A stretch of DNA of 64,000 bases from Streptantibioticus cattleyicolor NRRL 8057 = DSM 46488 (GTDB lineage Bacteria; Actinomycetota; Actinomycetes; Streptomycetales; Streptomycetaceae), in contig NC_017586.1 in the NCBI RefSeq assembly GCF_000240165.1, positions 5,841,228 through 5,905,227 on the forward strand. Reading direction: 5' to 3'. The notes under the pieces are model-generated. The model saw only the letters and a program-made list of their open reading frames with translations, searched no databases and was not told where the DNA came from. Of the stretch, positions 33,999-41,296 are shown piece by piece; position 1 is the stretch's first letter, and each line of letters begins with the position of its first letter. Made by a program: the position numbers and the translations under genes.

Positions 33999-35423
33999 GT
34001 GGCGGAATCGCGGGTCACTTCGACCAGGGGGACGGGTACCGACCTCCATCTCGACCTCACCGGCGGCCCGGGCGGCAAAGGGGTGCGCGCGGCGCTGATG
34101 GACGCCTTGCGCGAGGCCGTCCGCAGCGGCCGGCTCACCCCCGGCACCCGGCTGCCCTCCTACCGTTCGCTCGCCGCCGACCTCGGCATCGCCCGCAACA
34201 CGGTCGCCGAGGCCTACGCCGAACTGGTCGCCGAGGGGTGGCTCACCGCCCGGCAGGGCTCCGGCACCCAGGTCGCCGAACGCGCCGAGCCGCTGCGCCC
34301 CGCCCGCCGCCCGCCCGCGCCCCCGTCCCGCCGTCGGCCGCGTCCCGCCTACGACCTGCGCCCCGGCAGCCCCGACGCGGCATCCTTCCCCCGCGCCGCC
34401 TGGGCCGCCGCCACCCGCCGGGCGCTCACCCGCGCGCCCAGCGAGGCCTTCGGCCCCGGCGACCCCCGCGGCCGTCCCGAGCTGCGCCAGGCGCTCTCCG
34501 ACTACCTCGCCCGCGCCCGCGGGGTACGCACCGAACCCGACCGGATCGTGATCTGCGCCGGCTTCGCGCACGCCCTGCGCCTGATCGCCCAGGTGCTCCC
34601 CGGCCCGTTCGCCGTCGAGGGGTACGGCCTTTCCTTCCACCGCGGGTTGCTGGAGACCGCCGGGGCGGACACCCGGCCGCTGACCGTCGACGAACGCGGC
34701 GCCCGCACCGCCGAACTCGCCGGATCCGGCGCCACGGCGGCGCTGCTCACCCCGGCCCACCAGTTCCCGATGGGCGGCCCGCTGGACCCGCGGCGCCGGG
34801 CGGCGGCGGTCGACTGGGCCCGGGCCACCGGGGCGCTGGTGCTGGAGGACGACTACGACGGGGAGTTCCGCTACGACCGGCAGCCGGTCGGCGCCGTCCA
34901 AGGGCTCGACCCCGAGCACGTGGTCTACCTCGGGTCGGTCAGCAAGAGCCTGTCGCCCGCGCTGCGGCTGGGCTGGCTGGCGCTCCCCGGCCGCCTGGTG
35001 GACGAGGCGCTCGCCGCCAAGGGGGAACGGGAGCTGTGGGTCGGCGTGGTCGACCAGCTCGCCCTGGCCGACTTCCTGGAATCCGGCGGATACGACCGCC
35101 ACCTGCGCCAGATGCGGCTGCGCTACCGGCGCCGCCGCGACCAACTGGTGGCGACCCTCGCCGAACGCGCCCCGCACATCGGCGTCACCGGCATCGCCGC
35201 CGGGCTGCACGCGGTGCTCCGGCTCCCGGCCGGCACCGAGGACTCCGTCGTCCAGGGCGCCGCCTGGCAGGGCCTCGCCGTCGAGGGGCTCGCCGCCTAC
35301 CGCCACCCGCTCAACCCCCACCCGGCCCCCGACGGCCTGGTCATCGGCTACGGCACACCCCCCGACCACGCCTTCGGCGGCGCGCTGGACACGCTGTGCC
35401 GCACGCTGCCGCCGGCGGAGTAG
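33999..35423 (+). CDS. MocR/PdxR-type GntR regulator with aminotransferase domain
   Basis: A 474-residue fusion. An N-terminal GntR winged helix (RLPSYRSLAADLGIARNTVA, residues ~52-75) is joined by a Pro/Arg-rich linker to a fold-type I PLP aminotransferase-like domain. The PLP Lys is in LGSVSKSLSPALRLGW, and DDYDGEFRYD supplies the cofactor Asp/Tyr region. Family members sense PLP or amines. TATGGT lies eight bases before the GTG with no ribosome site, so it is likely leaderless. Probably controls the divergent AhpD-like gene. Confidence 0.92.
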   Translation: MAESRVTSTRGTGTDLHLDLTGGPGGKGVRAALMDALREAVRSGRLTPGTRLPSYRSLAADLGIARNTVAEAYAELVAEGWLTARQGSGTQVAERAEPLRPARRPPAPPSRRRPRPAYDLRPGSPDAASFPRAAWAAATRRALTRAPSEAFGPGDPRGRPELRQALSDYLARARGVRTEPDRIVICAGFAHALRLIAQVLPGPFAVEGYGLSFHRGLLETAGADTRPLTVDERGARTAELAGSGATAALLTPAHQFPMGGPLDPRRRAAAVDWARATGALVLEDDYDGEFRYDRQPVGAVQGLDPEHVVYLGSVSKSLSPALRLGWLALPGRLVDEALAAKGERELWVGVVDQLALADFLESGGYDRHLRQMRLRYRRRRDQLVATLAERAPHIGVTGIAAGLHAVLRLPAGTEDSVVQGAAWQGLAVEGLAAYRHPLNPHPAPDGLVIGYGTPPDHAFGGALDTLCRTLPPAE

Positions 35424-35476
35424 CCCGCGCGCCCGACGACGCGAAGAACCGCCGGCCACGCCATAGGCTCGGCGCC

Positions 35477-36217
35477 ATGGCTGTGACGGCTGCGCCGGAC
35501 GGCCCCGTGCCGCAGCGGCGCGTGGGCGTGGTGGCCTCCTACGACTTCGAACGCGACCGGGAGCTGTGGCGCTGGGCGCCGCCCGAGGTCACGCTCTTCA
35601 TGGCGCGTACCGCCCCGGTGTCCGGCGGCGACCCGCTGCTGATGTCCTCCGCGCTGGCCCGGCCGGAGCACCTGGCCCGGCCGACCCGGGAGGTGTGCGC
35701 GATCGGCGCCGAGGTGGTGGTGCTCGCCTGCACCGCGTGCAGCTTCGTGGCCGGCGCGGCGGGGGAGCGGGCGCTGCGCCGGGCCATGCTCGACTTCGGC
35801 GCGCCGACGGCGCTCACCACCGGGGAGGCGGTGGTCGACGCCTTCGCCGCGCTGCGGGTGCGCCGGATCGCCGTCGTCCACCCGTACCCGCCGCACGTGG
35901 CGCGGCGGTTGCGCGGCTTCCTCGCCGACTCCGGCCTCGACGTGGCCCGCCTCACCGGCCGGGAGCTGGCCCGCGACGGCACCCGCGCGCTGTCCTACGC
36001 GGACGTGGCGGCGCTGGCCCGGGACGGCGACGACCCCGGGGCCGAGGCGCTCTTCCTGGGCAGCACCGCGCTGCCCAGCTACGACCTGATCGCCCCGCTG
36101 GAGGAGGAACTCGGCAAGCCCGTGGTCTCCGCCAACCAGGCCGTGGTGTGGGCGGCGTTGCGCGCCCTGGGTACGGCCGCGTACGGCCCGGGGCAGCGGC
36201 TCGTCTCGGGTACGTGA
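35477..36217 (+). CDS. Asp/Glu racemase-superfamily protein (maleate isomerase/AMDase-like)
   Basis: A 246-residue protein of the maleate cis-trans isomerase/arylmalonate decarboxylase branch. RRVGVVASYDFERDRELWRW and VVVLACTACSFVAGAAGERA carry the first catalytic Cys. The place of the second Cys, usually SCT, reads FLGSTALPSYD, with Ser-Thr instead, so the two-Cys racemase mechanism is unlikely. It could be a one-Cys isomerase or decarboxylase. TAGGCT seven bases before the ATG predicts a leaderless mRNA. Confidence 0.75.
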   Translation: MAVTAAPDGPVPQRRVGVVASYDFERDRELWRWAPPEVTLFMARTAPVSGGDPLLMSSALARPEHLARPTREVCAIGAEVVVLACTACSFVAGAAGERALRRAMLDFGAPTALTTGEAVVDAFAALRVRRIAVVHPYPPHVARRLRGFLADSGLDVARLTGRELARDGTRALSYADVAALARDGDDPGAEALFLGSTALPSYDLIAPLEEELGKPVVSANQAVVWAALRALGTAAYGPGQRLVSGT

Positions 36218-36360
36218 TCGTGATGACGGTGCGTAGTGGGCGGGTGGCCGTGCGCGATGTGGGCGCTTGGCGGTGACACCTCCGCTGACGTCCACGTTCG
36301 GCCCAGGCGGCCGGTTTAGGCCACGGTGCCCGGCGGAGCCGGACCTTCCGGGGCCCGCCG

Positions 36361-37050
36361 ATGACAACACGCACCGTAAGCATGCATGATGAGCGGGTGT
36401 CAGCAGAATTCATATCGGCGGCACCTGTCGTGCCCAGCGCTTACTCCGACGCGGCTGCGCCTTACGCGGCCCCCGCGGCCCCGGAGCGGGAAACCTCCGC
36501 CCGGGGCCTGATCATTTTCCTGAACGGTACATCGAGTTCGGGGAAGACGAGTATCGCTCAGGAACTGCTGCGCATACTCGACGACCCCTTCTTCCACATG
36601 CCGGTGGACGCCTTCCACGCCATGCGCACCGGACGGGAGTTGGCCCCCGGCGATCTGCCCGCCGTGCTGCGCCGCACCTGGATGGGGTACCACCGCGCGG
36701 TGGCCGGCATGGCGGCGGCCGGCAACAACGTGGTGGTCGACCATGTGCTCAGCGAGCCGTGGCGGTTGCGCGACTGCCTGTCGCTCTTCCGCCCGATGGA
36801 CGTGGTCCTGGTCGGCGTGCACTGTCCCCGGGAGGAGCTGGAACGCCGCGAACGCGACCGGGGCGACCGGCCGTTGGGGCTCGCCGCGCGCCAGCTCGAC
36901 CAGGTGCACCGGCACGGTGTCTATGACATCGAGTGCGACACCGGACGGTTCACCCCGGCCCAATGCGCCCAGCACCTCAAGGAGTTCCTGGCCGACCGGC
37001 CGTTGCCGACCGCCTTCCAGCGGCTGTGGGACGTCGGCCCCCGTGGCTGA
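36361..37050 (+). CDS. Chloramphenicol phosphotransferase-like protein
   Basis: A 229-residue P-loop kinase homologous to the CPT family, which phosphorylates the 3-hydroxyl of chloramphenicol in producers. The P-loop is FLNGTSSSGKTSIAQELL (residues ~53-70), the catalytic Asp is in FHMPVDAFHAMR, and CPREELERRERDRGDRPLGL is the lid with Arg residues. A 45-residue disordered N-terminus precedes it; starts at 36385 or 36397 would shorten that. It may give resistance together with the efflux gene at 3312, but the family also phosphorylates other substrates. Confidence 0.82.
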   Translation: MTTRTVSMHDERVSAEFISAAPVVPSAYSDAAAPYAAPAAPERETSARGLIIFLNGTSSSGKTSIAQELLRILDDPFFHMPVDAFHAMRTGRELAPGDLPAVLRRTWMGYHRAVAGMAAAGNNVVVDHVLSEPWRLRDCLSLFRPMDVVLVGVHCPREELERRERDRGDRPLGLAARQLDQVHRHGVYDIECDTGRFTPAQCAQHLKEFLADRPLPTAFQRLWDVGPRG

Positions 37051-37101
37051 ACCGCGCCGCGCCCGGCGGCCGTTGTCAGTGGATGCCCCTACGCTCGTCC
37101 C

Positions 37102-37269
37102 GTGCCTCCCGCCACCTGCCCCGCCGCCCTGCGCCAACAGCGCGCCCAGGCCGCCATCCGCGCCCTCACCGCCCGCCACCCCCTCACCCCGTCCCAACGC
37201 CTCGAACTCGCCCGATGGCAGCGCGAATGGCTCCACGCCTACCGAGACGGCCTGACCCGCGCAGCGTGA
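37102..37269 (+). CDS. Small basic hypothetical protein (55 aa)
   Basis: A 55-residue helical protein (CPAALRQQRAQAAIRALTAR, LTPSQRLELARWQREWLHAY). GTG at 37102 lies six bases after a TACGCT box, so the mRNA would be leaderless. Third codon positions are nearly all G/C, supporting coding. No family is recognised. The stop codon lies at the first of a series of GC-rich repeats. Confidence 0.55.
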   Translation: MPPATCPAALRQQRAQAAIRALTARHPLTPSQRLELARWQREWLHAYRDGLTRAA

Positions 37270-37681
37270 CGCCCACGCGGCGCGTTCGTGGGAGTACGCG
37301 AGCGGGCGGTGGAGCCCGCCCCGGCCCCGTGGGGGCGCCCGTGTCTGACGCCCGCGCGGCGCGTCGAGGGGGGGCGGGCGTGGGCCCGGTGCGTCGGCCT
37401 GGCCGGTGGCGGCACCTGGGGAATACGCCGGTGCCCCGCCCCTGCCGGTGGGCTGCGCCGGCGTGACGGCCGCGCGGCGCGCTGCGGGTACGGGTGCCTC
37501 GCCCGGCTGTGCCGGACCCTCGGGGGCACGCCCGGAAGGCCGACTCAGCCCTGTGGGGGCTGCGCCCGGTGCCCCGGCCTGGCTGGTGGCCGCGCCTGCG
37601 GGGGAACGCGCGGGGGCCCCGCCCCTGCCGGTGGGCTGCGCCGAGGTGACGTCCGCGCGGCGCGCCGCGGGTACGGGTGCC
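37266..37681. repeat. Four copies of a GC-rich repeat, two within longer ~117-bp duplications
   Basis: A core of the form TGACG-Y-CCRCGCGGCGCG recurs at about 37267, 37345, 37463 and 37647. The last two belong to longer near-copies (37384-37500 and 37564-37681, period ~180-184 bp) that share CCCCGCCCCTGCCGGTGGGC and GCGGGTACGGGTGCC. Indels between copies are not multiples of three throughout, so coding selection is unlikely. The 420-bp stretch holds no credible gene. Confidence 0.6.
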
Positions 37682-37689
37682 CCGGGTAC

Positions 37690-38064
37690 ACAGAGCCCGG
37701 GCTGCCGGTGCCCGTCGGCGACGGGGTGGAACGCGTCGTGCTGTGCGCCGGGCCGTACTTCGCGCTGGAACGCCGGCGGGTGGGCAGCATGGCCCCGATG
37801 ACCGTGCCGCTGGAGACCGCGGTGATCCTCAGCAACGCCGGCGCCCCGGTCACCGTCACGGCGGGTCGCCACGGCGAACACCTCGGCCGGGCCCGTACCC
37901 TGCTGCTCCCGGCGGCGCTGGAGCGGCTGGGGATCGGCGGCCCGGCCGACGTACTCCTGGGCTACCTGCCGGACCTGGAGGCCGACATCCGCCGCCCGCT
38001 GCTGGCCGCGGGGCGCGGCCCGGTAGCCGTGGCGGCGCTCGGCGAAGGGCTCGACGGGTCCTGA
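37690..38064 (+). pseudogene. 3' remnant resembling class I mannose-6-phosphate isomerase
   Basis: In one frame a coherent C-terminal domain appears: LPVPVGDGVERVVLCAGPYF, ALERRRVGSM, ETAVILSNAGAPVTVTAG, ARTLLLPAALERLGIGG, ADVLLGYLPDLEADIRRPLL, ending in TGA. This looks like the cupin-like C-terminus of actinobacterial ManA-type isomerases, judged from memory of the family. No start codon with a ribosome site or N-terminal catalytic half is present; the sequence upstream is repeats. It is probably a truncated gene. A short frame starting MDISRTRAPGDSG at 38175 may be the 5' end of a second broken gene. Confidence 0.4.
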
Positions 38065-38282
38065 CCCTGGCGTTACTAGGCTGCGTGGGGAGTGGTTGGG
38101 GCGCCCCGGCGCTGCCGATACTCGATGTGTCAGGCAGGACCGCGACACCTCCCACCGGAAGGCCGAGAGCCGTCATGGACATCTCCCGTACCCGCGCACC
38201 CGGGGACTCCGGCGCCCGGGTGCGCGACCGCGGAGCGCCCCGCGGTCGCACACCGCCGGGGGACGCCGTACCGTTCCGGCGG

Positions 38283-38825
38283 TCACCCGGCCGGGGCGGC
38301 GGCCTCCAGGTGTTCCAGCGCGGCGCCGAGCAGCCGGGTCAGCTCACCGGCGGTGCGCGGGGGCAGCCGGGCGAGCAGCCGGTCGCGCTCGGCGGCGGCG
38401 GAACGGGCGGCGGCCTTCGCCAACCGGGCGCCCTCGGCGGTCAGTTGGCACCAGGTGCTGCGTCCGTCGTGCTCGTCGGCCTCCCGGGTGAGGTATCCGA
38501 CGGTGGCCAGTCTGCGGATGATGTTGCTGGTGCCGCCGGACGACAGGCCGCAGGAGGCGGCGAGCGCCGAGGGCTTGAGGCGGTGTCCGGGCCCGGGCGC
38601 CCGGTGCAGGGTCAGCAGGACGTCCATGTCGGCACGGGTGAGACCGGTCCGGGTGACGGCGGCGTCGGCGGCGGTGCCGAAGATCGTGGCGAGCCGGATG
38701 GCGCGGTCCACCAGTTCCACCGGCGGGCCGGACCGGGCCGGTGTGCCGCCGCCGTCGTCGTCCGCGGCGCCGTCGTCGCGTTCCGGTGAGGCGCCGGCCT
38801 CGTGTGGGTGATGTGTACCGGCCAT
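38283..38825 (-). CDS. MarR-family transcriptional regulator
   Basis: A 180-residue MarR protein with a disordered acidic N-terminus of ~30 residues. The winged helix spans residues ~80-130: LKPSALAASCGLSSGGTSNI, IRRLATVGYLTREADEHDGR. GAGAGGAGAGG precedes the ATG. It is divergent from the amidase at 39161, and palindromes built on AAAGCTTT lie near both promoters. Its position at the left edge of the biosynthetic cluster makes it a likely local regulator responding to a phenolic or amide ligand. Confidence 0.85.
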   Translation of the reverse strand: MAGTHHPHEAGASPERDDGAADDDGGGTPARSGPPVELVDRAIRLATIFGTAADAAVTRTGLTRADMDVLLTLHRAPGPGHRLKPSALAASCGLSSGGTSNIIRRLATVGYLTREADEHDGRSTWCQLTAEGARLAKAAARSAAAERDRLLARLPPRTAGELTRLLGAALEHLEAAAPAG

Positions 38826-39000
38826 GCCTCTCCTCTCGTGTGACGGAACGGCCTGCCGTGGACCCGGCCTTGGGGGCCGGCGCGGGGGTGGTGCCGTGGG
38901 TGAGGCGTGGCTGCTGGGCGTCCGCCACTGTCGGCTGGGGGACCCGGATGCGGCTGCCCGGGCCCCGATCGCTTGAGTCTATTCCTTGATTCCTTCTTGA

Positions 39001-39008
39001 AAAGCTTT
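39001..39008. promoter_or_regulatory. AAAGCTTT palindrome, MarR-proximal copy
   Basis: AAAGCTTT is centred in TTGAAAAGCTTTCCTAA, in an AT-rich part of an otherwise GC-rich 335-bp divergent gap. The same core recurs at 39119-39126, next to the amidase. A MarR-type dimer site is a reasonable reading. Confidence 0.45.
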
Positions 39009-39117
39009 CCTAACGGCTGCTTTCGGACAATTGCCGCCTGTTGTCGGCCGGTTGGGCGCCGTGTGCGGTGGTCCGGGTGGTTGCTCCCGTTGTTGTGCGG
39101 AGCTATCTTCCTTTTGG

Positions 39118-39133
39118 GAAAGCTTTCTAGAAA
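39118..39133. promoter_or_regulatory. GAAAGCTTTC and TTTCTAGAAA palindromes before the amidase
   Basis: GAAAGCTTTC (39118-39127) overlaps TTTCTAGAAA (39124-39133), 27-43 bp ahead of the amidase start. The pair repeats the core found at 39001-39008, so the MarR protein may bind here and repress the amidase operon. Confidence 0.5.
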
Positions 39134-39160
39134 AGCAGATCCGTGGAGAAGGGCGGTCCC

Positions 39161-40624
39161 ATGTCCTCATTGGAAGACCTGCGTGAGCTGGACGGCCACG
39201 CCCAAGCCGCGCTGGTGGCCGGAGGGGAGCTGACCGAGCGTGAGCTGGTCGAGGCCGCCATCACGCGGATCGAGACGTACGACGGGCTGGTCGGCGCGGT
39301 CGCCGTCCGCGCCTTCGACCAGGCGCTGGCCGCGCTGGACAAGCCGCGTACCGGGACCGGGCCGCACGGGCCGCTGCACGGCGTCCCGTTCCTGCTGAAG
39401 GACCTCGGCCCCACCGCCTCCGGCCTGGAGGCCACCATGGGGTCGGCGTTCCTGGCCGGCTACGTGCCCGCGCAGGGCAGCGAACTCGTCAACCGGTTCC
39501 GCGCCGCGGGCCTGCGCATCCTGGGCAAGACCAAGACCGCCGAGTTCGGCGCGTTGCCCACCACCGAGCCCCGCCACCAGGGGCCGACCCGCAACCCGTG
39601 GGACATCACCCGCAGCGCGGGCGGCTCCAGCGGCGGCGCCGCCGCGGCGGTGGCCGCCGGGATGGTGCCCGTCGCCCACGCCAACGACGCCGGCGGATCC
39701 ATCCGCATCCCCGCCTCCGCCTGCGGGGTCTTCGGCCTCAAGCCCACCCGGGCCCGCACCCCGCTCGGCCCCGCGGTGGGCGACCTGATGAACGGCCTCG
39801 CCAGCGAACACGTCATCACCCGCACCGTGCGCGACAGCGCCGCCGCGCTCGACGCCATCGCCGGTCCCGCCCCCGGCGACCCCTACTGGGCGCCCCCCGG
39901 CCCCGGTTCGTACCTGGAGACCGTCGAACGCGGCCTGGTCCGCCCGCTGCGGATCGCCTTCACCACCCGGGCCGGCACCGGTCCGGTGGACCCGGTCGCG
40001 GTGGAGGCCGTCCACCGCGCGGCCCGGCTGTGCGAGGACCTCGGCCACGAAGTCACCGAAGCGGCACCGGAGATCGGCTTCGCCGACCTGGTCGACCCGT
40101 TCCTGGTGCTGTGGGCGGCCGGGGTCTCCTCCGCCATCAGCACCTACGCCGCGCTCAGCGGCCGTCCCCCGGTGCCCGACCTGTTCGAGGAGCTGACCTG
40201 GACGCTGTACGAGCGCGGCGGCACGCTGAGCGCCGCCCGCTACCTGATGGCCGTCGGCCATCTCCAGCGCGCCGCCCGCGGGCTGGCCCGCTTCCACCTC
40301 AAGTACGACGTCCTGCTCTCCCCGGTCACCGCCTGGCCCGCCCCGGAACTCGGGACCTTCGCGCACGGCACGCCGGACCAACAGCTCATGCGCGCCGTGG
40401 AGTTCGTGTACGACACCCCGCTGGCCAACCTCAGCGGACAGCCCGCCATGTCACTGCCGCTGCACTGGACCGAGGCGGGGCTGCCCATCGGTGTGCAGGC
40501 GGCCGGCCGTTTCGGGGACGAGGCCACCCTGCTCGCCCTCGCCGCCCAACTGGAGGACGCCCAGCCGTGGGCCCACCGACTGCCGGCCCTCACCGGCACC
40601 GGGCGTCCGAGATCGGAGAGCTAG
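39161..40624 (+). CDS. Amidase-signature family hydrolase
   Basis: A 487-residue amidase with the Ser-cisSer-Lys triad visible: Lys80 in [10 protein letters not shown], Ser156 in SAGGSSGG and nucleophile Ser180 in [13 protein letters not shown]. It hydrolyses or transfers an amide; in biosynthetic clusters such enzymes remove acyl groups or form amides. ATG at 39161 follows GGAGAAGGG. The next gene starts four bases after its stop, so it is the first gene of the cluster operon. Substrate unknown. Confidence 0.92.
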   Translation: MSSLEDLRELDGHAQAALVAGGELTERELVEAAITRIETYDGLVGAVAVRAFDQALAALDKPRTGTGPHGPLHGVPFLLKDLGPTASGLEATMGSAFLAGYVPAQGSELVNRFRAAGLRILGKTKTAEFGALPTTEPRHQGPTRNPWDITRSAGGSSGGAAAAVAAGMVPVAHANDAGGSIRIPASACGVFGLKPTRARTPLGPAVGDLMNGLASEHVITRTVRDSAAALDAIAGPAPGDPYWAPPGPGSYLETVERGLVRPLRIAFTTRAGTGPVDPVAVEAVHRAARLCEDLGHEVTEAAPEIGFADLVDPFLVLWAAGVSSAISTYAALSGRPPVPDLFEELTWTLYERGGTLSAARYLMAVGHLQRAARGLARFHLKYDVLLSPVTAWPAPELGTFAHGTPDQQLMRAVEFVYDTPLANLSGQPAMSLPLHWTEAGLPIGVQAAGRFGDEATLLALAAQLEDAQPWAHRLPALTGTGRPRSES

Positions 40625-40627
40625 CCC

Positions 40628-41296
40628 ATGCTGAAGATCCACGTCGTTCCCCGGTCGAGCCCCACCTGGCTCGACGCGGCGGAACTGGTGCGCGTCACCT
40701 ACCGGGACACCTACCGGGCGACGATCGCACCCGACCCCGACGCCTTCCTCATCGCCGCGGACGCCGCCGGGACCAGGCCCGACATCGTCAGCTGCGCCGG
40801 CATCACCTACGCCTCGGCCGGCCCGGTCTTCTCCGAGCGGTACCTGGGGAGCCGGTGCGAGACGGCGATCGGTGAGCGGTTCGGCCACCCCGTGGACCGC
40901 TCCCGGGTCATCGAGGTCGGCGCGCTGGCCAGCCGGGGCAGCGGAGCCGGCCAGGAGATCATCCGGCTCACCCCCATCATCGCCTGGTGCCTGGGGATGG
41001 AGTACATCCTGTGCACCGTCACCCGCGGGCTGCGCGCGGCGCTGGACCGGGCCTCCATCCCGTTCACCGTGCTCGCCCCCGCCGACCCCGGCGTCCTCGC
41101 CCCCGCCGAGCGGACCTCCTGGGGCAGCTACTACGACCAGGAACCGCAGGTCGGCGCCATCGACCTGCGGGTGCTCGCCGCGCTCTTCGCCGCCGCCACC
41201 GGCCGGTACTCCTTCGTCCGGCCCGAGGTGGCCCTGATCGGCGGGGCGCCGGCCGCCCCCGGACCCCGGGAGGTGCTCACCCGTGCGGGCCGTTGA
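40628..41296 (+). CDS. Thermostable-hemolysin family protein (GNAT-like fold)
   Basis: A 222-residue member of the family named after Vibrio δ-VPH. The block VIEVGALASRGSGAGQEIIR, LTPIIAWCLGMEYILCTVTR and the WGSYYDQEPQVGAID end are characteristic. Despite the name, the fold is related to GNAT/autoinducer synthases, so an acyltransferase role is plausible. In other bacteria it also sits beside an AMP-forming acyl ligase, as here (14-bp overlap with the next gene), suggesting that the ligase activates an acid that this protein transfers. Confidence 0.78.
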   Translation: MLKIHVVPRSSPTWLDAAELVRVTYRDTYRATIAPDPDAFLIAADAAGTRPDIVSCAGITYASAGPVFSERYLGSRCETAIGERFGHPVDRSRVIEVGALASRGSGAGQEIIRLTPIIAWCLGMEYILCTVTRGLRAALDRASIPFTVLAPADPGVLAPAERTSWGSYYDQEPQVGAIDLRVLAALFAAATGRYSFVRPEVALIGGAPAAPGPREVLTRAGR

